The notes below the pieces were generated by a model. The model was not told where the DNA came from, did no database searches, and saw only the letters and a program-made list of their open reading frames with translations. Made by a program: the position numbers and the translations under genes. A DNA stretch of 64,000 nt from JAJISG01 sp964347325 (GTDB taxonomy: Archaea > Thermoplasmatota > Thermoplasmata > RBG-16-68-12 > JAJISG01): contig CAYFYA010000009.1 in the NCBI GenBank assembly GCA_964347325.1, positions 1 through 64,000 on the forward strand. Reading direction: 5' to 3'. Positions 1 to 7,290 of the stretch are shown one piece after another; the first letter of the stretch is position 1; each line of letters opens with the position of its first letter.

Positions 1-385
1 TGCGGAAGTACTGCAGTTCCTCAAAGGGCCCGAAGTTCGCGGGATAGAGCTTGCGATAGCCCACTACGTCGCCGTCGCTGGAGACGTAAACAGAACTGTT
101 GTACAGCACTCCGGTCTCTTCATCCCTCTCAGGCATGCCGAAGATGATGCTGGCGTTGCGGCCTTCAGCAATCTTCCGTACCTCGTTCACAGACGGCCCA
201 CGAAGGTCCTCCCCCAGTTCTGGGAAGAGATCTTTACACATGTATCCCGTGAGGTAGAGCTCACCGAAGAGGTAGAGGTCCGCCTCTGTCGCGCTCACGA
301 GCTTTCGCATCCTCTTCAGGTTAGCCGCTTTGTTGCCCAGCTCGGGTGCGGCCTGGATTAGGGCGGTCTTAAAGGTCGTTCCTAT
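1..385 (-). CDS. Nitrilase-superfamily (carbon-nitrogen hydrolase) protein, 3' part outside window
   Basis: Reading the minus strand gives about 128 residues of a nitrilase-fold amidohydrolase cut off by the window edge. FGELYLTGYM resembles the first catalytic-Glu block of the family (FPE-x-F-x-TGY), and YRKLYPANFGPFEE matches the catalytic-Lys block (RK-x-HL). The Cys block would lie beyond base 1. Family members hydrolyse amides or nitriles; the N-terminal glutaminase domain of NAD synthetase is an alternative, because the missing 3' part could be longer. The start is a problem: the frame is open back to a TAA near 430, but there is no in-frame ATG, GTG or TTG before the conserved FKTALIQAAPELG segment. 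The only codon resembling a start is ATA at 385. A GTG at 393 is in the wrong frame and stops at once. A TATA-like minus-strand CTTTAAAAG sits at 428-436. Either an ATA start or a one-base error near 385-393 is likely. Confidence 0.8.
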   Translation of the reverse strand, partial: MGTTFKTALIQAAPELGNKAANLKRMRKLVSATEADLYLFGELYLTGYMCKDLFPELGEDLRGPSVNEVRKIAEGRNASIIFGMPERDEETGVLYNSSVYVSSDGDVVGYRKLYPANFGPFEELQYFR

Positions 386-397
386 GCTCTCACCCCG

Positions 398-413
398 CTC
401 AGGAGTCCCTGAG
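398..413. repeat. Perfect 6-bp inverted repeat in the leader of the nitrilase-family gene
   Basis: CTCAGG-AGTC-CCTGAG is a perfect inverted repeat with a 4-nt spacer, placed between a TATA-like box at 428-436 and the first codons of the nitrilase-family gene. It would form a small hairpin in the transcript leader or a protein-binding dyad. Six base pairs is short enough to occur by chance. Confidence 0.35.
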
Positions 414-625
414 AGTATCGCAACCGGCTTTTAAAGCGAGGTGCCCGATAGTTCGTGATGTCATAGAAGAACCAACAGGGACCTCTGTCTTTTACCGTCG
501 CGAGTGTGCGTGGACTCTGGACCAGTTTCATCCAGAACGGTCGTTGACCATCCGAGTCGAGCCTGAAGTCGTGAGGCGTCGAGCGGAGTTTCGTCTCGAG
601 GGAGTCCCGATTCTGTACTCGCCCA

Positions 626-3600
626 TCACCTTGCTCCCTTCCATACTCGGGGCAGGAGCATGCTAATGCCGTGGACCTTGTCCATAGCTCCATCCCAATC
701 CGCCAGAATATCGCCGAACTTCTCGTCAATCCGCTGCGAGACCTCGTGCAGCCTCTTCGCAAGTCCCCCGCTGTCTCTTCCGCGGTAGATCACAGCAACG
801 TGGTGGTGCCTCCCGCCCTCCATCAGAATCTTGCGTTCGCCGAATTCGAGCAGCCGCATCTCTTCATCCATGCCGCCGCTGAATACGTCCTTCACGTAGC
901 TCTGGATGGCGGTAAACATCGCCGCTACAAGGTCCTCATCCTTATGTTGGAGGATGGTGCTAGATCGGTGGGCCAGGAGCGTGCCGGCCGGATCGATCAC
1001 AAACACCTCCTCGACGTGTACCTTCCCTCCTCTGAAGCGCATCGCTACAGCGAACGTTCCCACGGACATTGTCACAATCAGGGTCCATAGCCACCATGGC
1101 CAGGAGGTGATATCGATTCCGGTCGAGACAACTTCCACCAAGACGGGATCGCTCATCGACGACTCTGCCGGGCTTCCCTTTCCTTCCGTGAAGTCCATGG
1201 CGAAGCGCAGGCTTACAGTCCGAGGGTCGCCACTCAGCTTGAGCTGAACGCCGATGTGGGTGGATGACCTCTCTGGCAAGTTGGGCACGGCCCAGGAGAG
1301 GAGCCCATCGGTGGAACTCATGTCGAAGCTCGCATTGGTGTCTACGAATTCTACGCCTGGGGGAAGGGTGAGGTTCAGCCAGCCAGTGGCGGGCGCGCCA
1401 CCGGAGTTGTAGATGGTGACGTTCAGGCGGAGGATAGACCCGCTTTCTACGCTGGCCTTCGAGGAAACCAGGGTCAGGGTGACCTCTGGGGCCAAGAGTT
1501 CCATCGCGGTAGGAAGGCTCTCTTCAGAGATTGGATTCCCATTACCGTCTGTCGCTTTCCAGGAGACCGTCAGCCCGAGGTCGAGGCCATCTACCATGCC
1601 GTGTGTCACCTCAAGACGAGCGACCAATGAGTGGTCTCCGGGCGTCACGCTGTCAAGGACGACGCTGAATCCTCCGGCGGTAACCTCGTAGGAGGCGGTG
1701 GGGGTAAGTGAGACAAGCCGATAGTCGCCCCCAAGGCTCCAGTTTGCCCAAGCCCTGAGGGCGGTTCCCGTGCCAGTGTTGTTGTAGTACAGCGTGATGT
1801 CGACCTCATCGCCCCGTTCAGCTGTCGAGGCGTCGGAATCCAGTTGAGGCGAGAAGGAGGCCACTCGTACAGTCGACGGAACAGCCACTGGCCCCGCCTC
1901 CAGGCGAGTCCCATTGGAGTCTTCATAATGGACTCGAGCTGGGGAGACTAGCACCGTGAGGTCCGGGGTCCCGACGTTAACCACCATCGACCACTCGAAG
2001 GAGGTGGTATCTCCGGCGTCGAGGGCGGCAACGGTCCAATTCAGAGCTCGTTGGACGGGGCTATAGTTACCCATTGGGGAGGAGGATATGTAGGTCACGT
2101 TCGGGTCTATGAAGGTCTCAATCAGGAGTCTCTGGACGATCCCTGAACCCACGTTCCGCACCATCAGGTTATGAGTCAGTGTATCCCCGGGGTCCACATC
2201 GTCCATGCTCGAGACCAGGGAGAGGTCTATGACGCCACTGACTATTGTGATGGTTACGTCCTGCCCTGTCTGGATGAAGGGAACTCCCCTGTGATCGGTG
2301 GCCTCGAAGGTGAAGTTTGTCACCACTAGGGTCCCATTTGGAGTGCCACCCATTGCCGAGGCGGTGATGTTGAAGGAGTAGTCTCCTGGAGTCACGCTTG
2401 AGAACTCGTAGGAATAGGCGCCGGTCAGGACGCCGCCTATGGACTCGGCGTCGTCGCCGACGTAGCTCAGCTCTGCCGGAAAGCTGACATTCACCCAGAT
2501 GTCCTCAGCAGGCCCCTGCCCGGAGTTAGTGAACTCCACCCTCAACACACTGGTCTGTCCCGGCTGAATGGTCGAGGTCGAAGCGGTGACGAGGAAGTCC
2601 AGGTTTGGAGAGCCCACCCAATTGATCCTCACGGCGACGTGGTCAAGGCGGGCGCCTGAGAAGTTGGTGGCGACTCGGACCATGAAGTTGGCATCGGATA
2701 GCTTGGAGGCATCCCAAGCCGTGGCGGCGGAGAAGTCAAGCCACTCAACGGAGTCATCATCTGAGGACTTGTTGGTGGCCGTAAGGTTCGGAGCCCATGT
2801 TGATCCTCCGTCCCAGGACACACTCAGATTAAGGATAGGCCTCTGGCTCGTCCTGAACCACTCGACTCCCGCCTCGACCCTATTCACGATATCTGTGGGG
2901 TCGAGGCCGTAGCCGAAGTTGGACCAGGCGGTGTCATTCTTACCTGGACCCGGCAGCGACAACCCCCAGACAATCAGGTCACTTCGTATGCCCGTAGTGT
3001 TGTCCGGGTTGCGACCTATGACGGCAGTTCCCGAGAGTGCCTCACGAAAACGTAGCTTCCAGGTGGTGCTCGAGGAGATCTGTTCTGCGTGGACCACGAG
3101 AGTGGGTTGCTGGTCCCGGTCGGGACTGAAGCCATTGTTGTTCTCGGCCTCCCCGCTGTCGATGCGATAGCTCACTCCAGCAGTATCATCCCTGAGTTCG
3201 GCTACGGCAACTTCGGAGCTGGATCCCATCACCGCGTTCGCGAGGACGACTACATACTCTTGCAGGTTGGGCGTATAGGTCGTGTCTAGGCCGGAGAAGT
3301 CTACGAAGCCTGTGTTAGTGGTCGATGCACCGCTAGTGTCGGTCGACTGAACCACCTGATCAAAGACGGAAGCCCTGAGGACGACGATTCGACCGCGACG
3401 GAAATCTGCGGTCGGGTCTGAGCGGGACCGGACTTCTATGGTAAATGGCCTATCGCCGGCATCGAGCTTGGCGACCTGGGCCTTCATGAACGACATCGAG
3501 TCAGCGTCGTCTTCCCATTCCTGGTGATAGTCTGAACCCAGGACAGTTCCGTTGGCGAGGAAGCGAACCGTAGCCGCATCGTCACTGTTGCCACCATCCG

Positions 3601-4378
3601 TCCTTCCTTCTGCCGACATGAGGGTTATGTAGTTCCCAGCTTCGGGGAGGTTGAAAGTCGTCGTAAGCAGGACCGTCCAGCTCGCAACATCAGCATCCGT
3701 CACATTGAAACCGTCCCCATTGCGGACCACCTGCCAGTAGTCTTTGCCCTCCGTCAAAAGGTCGAGAGGGATTGCGACGATCGCCATCGCTCCCGCGTAA
3801 CAGGTGGCAAGCAGGCCCGACACGCACCTGAACCTGAACCTTAGAGTGCTTGTGCCGTCCCCGGTGACGACATGGAATCCACTAGTCTGTCCGGAGGCCC
3901 AGTGGGCTCCCGAACCGAGGCCTTCACCAATGCCCCTAGCTATCACAGTCGAGCCGAACTCTAGTACTAACTCGCTGAGGGTCGAAGTATCACCTGCCCC
4001 GTGGTTGCCGGAGTAGATGACAAGGTAGTCGCTGCCAGCAGGTAGCGCAGTCGTCTCGGCGTTGGCATCTTGAAGAAGGGTTAACGTGGTGCTCTGCTCT
4101 GTATCCTGGAAGGCAGTGATTGGAGTGATGTTTCCTTCGCCTCCGTATCCTTCGTTTGCTTCGGCGTAGGCATCGTCAGATGAAGAGGCACGATCACAGT
4201 AGGTCCAGTTGTTCCCCACCGCCACACACGACGTGGGATTTCTCTGAGTCTCCACCGCGGCGGCCGAACCCACAGGCGACTCCAGGCCCAAGATGGGAGG
4301 GAGCATTACGAGTGTCAGGAGCAAGGCGAACGCCAGTGCCAAGACGATCAGCGGGTTGCCTTCTGTACCGCGTGGCAT
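626..4378 (-). CDS. Giant single-span surface protein: multi-Ig ectodomain plus cytosolic longin/roadblock-like domain (receptor A)
   Basis: This 1250-residue protein has an N-terminal hydrophobic signal (LIVLALAFALLLTLVML), then about 1050 extracellular residues, one membrane span near 1094-1114 (WPWWLWTLIVTMSVGTFAVAM) and a cytosolic tail at about 1119-1250. The first ~500 residues are beta-rich and unrecognised. About four Ig-like units of DUF11/CARDB type follow, with recurring phrases such as VEPGD/L-x-V-x-N-x-G and WVNVSFPAELSYVGDD. Many N-x-S/T sites suggest glycosylation. By eye the tail has the order strand-strand-helix-strand-strand-helix (EEVFVIDPAGTLLAHRS, then a long helix, then ERKILMEGGRHHHVAVIYRG, then a helix ending in KFGDIL), which is the longin/roadblock topology. 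The gene is divergent from a Ras-like GTPase at 4726. A paralog with the same ectodomain, span and tail lies at 54663-57374, again divergent from such a GTPase. I infer a surface sensor or adhesin coupled to the GTPase. The ligand is unknown. Confidence 0.85.
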   Translation of the reverse strand: MPRGTEGNPLIVLALAFALLLTLVMLPPILGLESPVGSAAAVETQRNPTSCVAVGNNWTYCDRASSSDDAYAEANEGYGGEGNITPITAFQDTEQSTTLTLLQDANAETTALPAGSDYLVIYSGNHGAGDTSTLSELVLEFGSTVIARGIGEGLGSGAHWASGQTSGFHVVTGDGTSTLRFRFRCVSGLLATCYAGAMAIVAIPLDLLTEGKDYWQVVRNGDGFNVTDADVASWTVLLTTTFNLPEAGNYITLMSAEGRTDGGNSDDAATVRFLANGTVLGSDYHQEWEDDADSMSFMKAQVAKLDAGDRPFTIEVRSRSDPTADFRRGRIVVLRASVFDQVVQSTDTSGASTTNTGFVDFSGLDTTYTPNLQEYVVVLANAVMGSSSEVAVAELRDDTAGVSYRIDSGEAENNNGFSPDRDQQPTLVVHAEQISSSTTWKLRFREALSGTAVIGRNPDNTTGIRSDLIVWGLSLPGPGKNDTAWSNFGYGLDPTDIVNRVEAGVEWFRTSQRPILNLSVSWDGGSTWAPNLTATNKSSDDDSVEWLDFSAATAWDASKLSDANFMVRVATNFSGARLDHVAVRINWVGSPNLDFLVTASTSTIQPGQTSVLRVEFTNSGQGPAEDIWVNVSFPAELSYVGDDAESIGGVLTGAYSYEFSSVTPGDYSFNITASAMGGTPNGTLVVTNFTFEATDHRGVPFIQTGQDVTITIVSGVIDLSLVSSMDDVDPGDTLTHNLMVRNVGSGIVQRLLIETFIDPNVTYISSSPMGNYSPVQRALNWTVAALDAGDTTSFEWSMVVNVGTPDLTVLVSPARVHYEDSNGTRLEAGPVAVPSTVRVASFSPQLDSDASTAERGDEVDITLYYNNTGTGTALRAWANWSLGGDYRLVSLTPTASYEVTAGGFSVVLDSVTPGDHSLVARLEVTHGMVDGLDLGLTVSWKATDGNGNPISEESLPTAMELLAPEVTLTLVSSKASVESGSILRLNVTIYNSGGAPATGWLNLTLPPGVEFVDTNASFDMSSTDGLLSWAVPNLPERSSTHIGVQLKLSGDPRTVSLRFAMDFTEGKGSPAESSMSDPVLVEVVSTGIDITSWPWWLWTLIVTMSVGTFAVAMRFRGGKVHVEEVFVIDPAGTLLAHRSSTILQHKDEDLVAAMFTAIQSYVKDVFSGGMDEEMRLLEFGERKILMEGGRHHHVAVIYRGRDSGGLAKRLHEVSQRIDEKFGDILADWDGAMDKVHGISMLLPRVWKGAR

Positions 4379-4725
4379 AGCGGTCTCACCTGTCTCGGTG
4401 GAACCCCCCTTTGGATTGCTCTACACAATTGGAGGGGAAGGGAGCGCTGCACGCGATCTGCGAAGGGAGGTTACGGCGTCGGCTCAGAAACCCTGGGAGG
4501 GCAAGAGCTGCGCTCAGCGGCTTGCCTAACCCTGTTGTGCGCCACCCTGGACCGCACACGATTGCACTTCTTTGACGCCCGCTGAAATATCCTCCTACGT
4601 CGTTATCATTGGAGATATCCAGACGAGAAATCCTTCGCGCCCCCCGATGACCGCCTCCTTGTCGTGTTACTGTCTGAGATAATGATGACGCTGGTTTTTT
4701 AGCTCCTATCCTGCGAACCCATGAT
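4379..4725. promoter_or_regulatory. Divergent intergenic region between receptor A and GTPase A
   Basis: These 347 bases show no convincing gene on either strand. A T-run (GGTTTTTTAG, 4693-4702) lies about 24-33 nt before the GTG start of the GTPase and is the best TATA-like element on the plus strand. No clear TATA box precedes the minus-strand gene. Short reading frames here are extensions of the flanking genes in wrong frames. Confidence 0.5.
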
Positions 4726-5292
4726 GTGTTCCGTGCCCGCGGCAAGAGCCATGCGAAGTTGAAGATCTGCGCCGTAGGAGAGGAGGCGGTCGGAAAGACG
4801 AGTTTGATCCGCCGCTTCGTGGCCGACAAGTTCAGCGAGGAGTACATCAAGACCGTCGGTACCCACTTGAGCAAGAAGACTGTGAGGCTAGAAGACCTTG
4901 ACGGCGGCCCTATCAAGGTGGACGCCATCATCTGGGACATCATGGGCCAGCGGAGCTTCTCAGACCTTATCCAGGATGCCCATTTTCAGGGGGCAAAGGG
5001 CGTCTTTGCGGTGTGTGATATCACCCGTACAGACACCCTTGGGAAGCTTAACGGATGGCTGGTGAAGCTCTTCAGCACGGTCGGACTCGTCCCGGTGGTT
5101 ATCATGGCGAACAAGTGGGACCTCAAGACGGCTCGCCAAGTCCGGAAGGAGGACATGATGAGAATGTCGGAGACCTACGGCAGTCCCTACTTCCTGACGA
5201 GTGCAAAGACGGGGCAGAACGTTCCTCAAGCCTTCGAGGACCTGATAAGGAGAATTCTCGAGAGGCGGGAGACCAAAACGATCACTGGTTGA
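4726..5292 (+). CDS. Ras-like small GTPase (GTPase A)
   Basis: The 188-residue protein has a complete Ras-type G domain: P-loop GEEAVGKTS at 18-26, G3 WDIMGQ, G4 NKWD and G5 TSAK. The G3 motif is D-I-M-G-Q where Ras/Rab proteins have D-T-A-G-Q; the other two GTPases of the window (16304 and 57876) share this D-I-M-G. There is no C-terminal cysteine, so no lipid anchor is expected. The GTG at 4726 fits the P-loop spacing of the paralogs; the two ATGs just upstream (4721, 4724) are in other frames. It is divergent from a membrane protein with a longin-like cytosolic domain, the kind of domain that binds small GTPases in SRalpha/SRbeta and MglA/MglB pairs. A regulatory partnership is inferred from this arrangement and from its repetition at 54.7-58.4 kb. 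Confidence 0.9.
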   Translation: MFRARGKSHAKLKICAVGEEAVGKTSLIRRFVADKFSEEYIKTVGTHLSKKTVRLEDLDGGPIKVDAIIWDIMGQRSFSDLIQDAHFQGAKGVFAVCDITRTDTLGKLNGWLVKLFSTVGLVPVVIMANKWDLKTARQVRKEDMMRMSETYGSPYFLTSAKTGQNVPQAFEDLIRRILERRETKTITG

Positions 5293-5427
5293 GCCCTCTG
5301 CTGAATGTTCCGCAAATCCTGCTCAGGAAGTGCTCCGGAGGGGATGTCATCCTCATAGGGTTCAATCCCTCGATTAAGCCCTGACAAACGCATGGAAACG
5401 TGTTTCTATAACCGTATCCCTACGGAT

Positions 5428-5593
5428 ATGAAAGTGGAAACGAGGCCTTGACAAGGAAAAAGTCCGGAATGTCGGGAGCAGCCTCATGGTCGCGATCCCC
5501 GCGCAGCTCGCCGCCATGGTGGGGATTGAGGCCGGAGATCACTTGGAGTTTGACCATATCGGGGATGGGACGCTGCGGCTGCGGAAGGTCTAG
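5428..5593 (+). pseudogene. AbrB/SpoVT-type DNA-binding protein interrupted by a +1 frameshift at CCT-TGA-C
   Basis: ATG at 5428 opens a short frame (MKVETRP) that ends at TGA 5449-5451. Reading on in the +1 frame from GAC 5450 gives DKEKVRNVGSSLMVAIPAQL, then MVGIEAGDHLEFDHIGDGTL and a stop at 5591-5593. Together this is a normal AbrB/MazE-type swapped-hairpin domain of about 54 residues, of the class found in antitoxins and transition-state regulators. A TATA-like TTTCTATAA (5402-5410) precedes the ATG by about 20 nt. The junction ACG-AGG-CCT-TGA-C resembles programmed +1 sites (CUU-UGA-C in bacterial prfB). It may be a recoded gene, a decayed gene or a sequencing error; an internal ATG at 5486 could yield only the last 35 residues. 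The stop overlaps the stop of the convergent gene at 5590. Confidence 0.6.
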
Positions 5594-5859
5594 GTGAGGG
5601 CCTTCTTCTCACTCTTGAATCTGGTAGAGGCGAGCAGTGCAATGCCGACGAAGACCAGAATCAAGGCAACGACCCCAGTCGGAGGAATCCACCACGCCCA
5701 CGACGTCCACACTGAAGGTCCTGGAGAAGAAATGTAGACCCAGCCAAAAACAATGACCCACAAACCTTGTAGCCCAGCCACAGCGAAGATGAGAGCTACG
5801 ATCACGAGGCCTGAGTAAAGGGCAGCGAGTCCCCAACCCCTCCTTGTCATGCGTGTCAT
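5590..5859 (-). CDS. Small two-span membrane protein, function unknown
   Basis: Starting at ATG 5859 this gives 89 residues: a basic N-terminus (MTRMTRRGW), a span (LAALYSGLVIVALIFAVAGL), a Trp-rich external loop (FGWVYISS... SVWTSWAWW), a second span (VVALILVFVGIALLA) and a Lys-rich C-terminus. A second in-frame ATG at 5850 is equally possible. The open frame extends to 5994, but that part lacks membrane character and a minus-strand TTAAC element lies inside it at about 5893-5898, so the shorter form is preferred. Its stop codon overlaps that of the AbrB-like gene (CTAG). I do not recognise a family. Confidence 0.65.
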   Translation of the reverse strand: MTRMTRRGWGLAALYSGLVIVALIFAVAGLQGLWVIVFGWVYISSPGPSVWTSWAWWIPPTGVVALILVFVGIALLASTRFKSEKKALT

Positions 5860-6024
5860 GAGAACCCCTCGGTCGGCGATATGCATGACACACGTTAACG
5901 ATTGCGATATGTTAGCACGAGACCCCCTGCTTGCAGCATGCTTGCAGGTTGAGGCAGGAAGATCCTCGTCCAAAGTATGGAAGGGCGCATCCACGCAAGT
6001 GCGGATACTGACCCATTTGTGGAG

Positions 6025-6120
6025 TGCTCCCGAGGGGATTTGAACCCCTGTCAGGGGCTTTCTCTGGCTCCAAGGAGCCGCGAGAGGCCCCGATGCTTGA
6101 CCGGACTACACCACGGGAGC
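6025..6120 (-). tRNA. tRNA-Glu (anticodon CTC) with an intron
   Basis: On the minus strand GCTCCCG (6120-6114) pairs with CGGGAGC (6032-6026), and 6025 gives the discriminator A. The D arm begins TGGTGTAGTCCGG, the anticodon stem is GGGGC/GCCCC, and the T arm is AGGGGTTCAAATCCCCT. Between the two halves of the anticodon stem are 28 nt instead of 7. The loop begins CTCTCG, giving U33 then anticodon CTC. About 21 nt of insert (CGGCTC...GAGAA, containing GGCTC-CTTG-GAGCC) then precede the final loop A. This is the canonical 37/38 intron site cut by the archaeal splicing endonuclease; the exact junctions are my estimate. CCA is not encoded. Confidence 0.92.
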
Positions 6121-6227
6121 GGCCTGCCAGCCTACTCCCGCGCCTCTATTTTGGCTTTTCTGTATCGCGAGTGGAAGCCACCGCCCCGCCGGTAAGGTTA
6201 GATAGGGTCACGGCTGTCTGCTTCGGA

Positions 6228-7280
6228 GTGACCTTAGAGATTCGTCCGTTCCAACCTCGATCGGCCACTGAGCCGGAGTGGGCGATGTACCACCGGTTTC
6301 GCCGCCTGAGACAAGAAGAGCGAGAGCCAGATGACCCGCTCATGGAGGACAGCGCGATGGAGCAGCTGATGAAGCGGCAGGACCCCCAATGGGAGCAGCT
6401 CTACTTCGCCGCCGTTGAGGGAGACAAGGCACCAGACAAGTGCTTGGGGTGGCTCGAGCTGGGTCTAGCACGGAAGGATTCCCTTGCCCACGAGACAAAT
6501 GCACATATGTTATGGGTCGAGATTGAGGTTCTCGCTCCCGAGCGCAGACAGGGCATCGGCACTCGCCTGCTGGCCAAGGCGGCCGAGCTTGCCAAGGAGA
6601 GGAATCGATCCCTCATCATAGGCGGGAGCGACGAGGACGAAGGCAAAGCCTTCATCGAAGCCGTGGGGGCCAAGGTGGCCCAGTGTTGGCGGGAGAGCAG
6701 ACTTTACCTTGACAGAGTGGATTGGAATATGATGGAGGAGTGGGTCCGGGACGGGCAACAACGGTCGCCCAAGACCACGTTACTGTTCTTCACCGACATC
6801 CCCAATGATTCCGTAATCGAGGAGTACTGCGAACTCCTTCAGGAGGTGTCCAATCAGGAGCCTCGCGGAGATCTCGATCTCGGTGATGAATTCCTGACAC
6901 CGGAGATCCTTAGGCAGCGGGTGGCCAACTTCAACAACGCCGGCGGGACGATCCTAAGGGCAATCACTCAGGAGGGCGAGGGTGACCTCAGCGGTCTCAC
7001 AAACATGGGGTACCTCCCCTCCGAGAGAACGCACATCCGCCAATTCATGACAGGGGTCAAGGACGTTCACCGTGGAAGGGGTCTGGGAAAATGGCTCAAG
7101 GCGGCGATGCTCATCAAGGTTCGAGAGGAGTACCCCCAGGTGAAGGTGGTCCGAACAGGCAACGCCACCTCGAACGAGGCGATGTTGTCCATTAACGTGA
7201 GGCTAGGTTTCAAGCCGTATCGGGAGGGGGTCGAGGCGCAGATACCCCTCAAGGCCTTGGAGGCCTACCTCAACTTCTAG
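6228..7280 (+). CDS. Tandem GNAT-fold N-acetyltransferase
   Basis: Two GNAT domains lie head to tail in about 350 residues. The first begins VTLEIRPFQP and carries acetyl-CoA motif A as VLAPERRQGIGTRLL. The second carries TGVKDVHRGRGLGKWLKAAM with the later NATSNEAMLSINVRLGF block. The second half therefore has a textbook R-G-x-G-x-G/A loop and the first a near match, so both may bind acetyl-CoA. The open frame extends upstream into the tRNA, so I chose GTG 6228, which begins the usual GNAT first strand; the next ATG (6285) would remove it. The substrate cannot be told. It is convergent with the aldehyde dehydrogenase gene. Confidence 0.85.
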   Translation: MTLEIRPFQPRSATEPEWAMYHRFRRLRQEEREPDDPLMEDSAMEQLMKRQDPQWEQLYFAAVEGDKAPDKCLGWLELGLARKDSLAHETNAHMLWVEIEVLAPERRQGIGTRLLAKAAELAKERNRSLIIGGSDEDEGKAFIEAVGAKVAQCWRESRLYLDRVDWNMMEEWVRDGQQRSPKTTLLFFTDIPNDSVIEEYCELLQEVSNQEPRGDLDLGDEFLTPEILRQRVANFNNAGGTILRAITQEGEGDLSGLTNMGYLPSERTHIRQFMTGVKDVHRGRGLGKWLKAAMLIKVREEYPQVKVVRTGNATSNEAMLSINVRLGFKPYREGVEAQIPLKALEAYLNF

Positions 7281-7290
7281 GGCCGATTCC

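Noticed and set aside
382..762. Minus-strand 126-codon open frame
   Set aside because: It overlaps the end of receptor A and the leader of the nitrilase-family gene, has unprotein-like composition and its end lies one frame off the conserved nitrilase sequence.
5350..5385. GGGTTCAATCCC resembling a tRNA T arm
   Set aside because: The loop is one base short and no acceptor, D or anticodon arms surround it.
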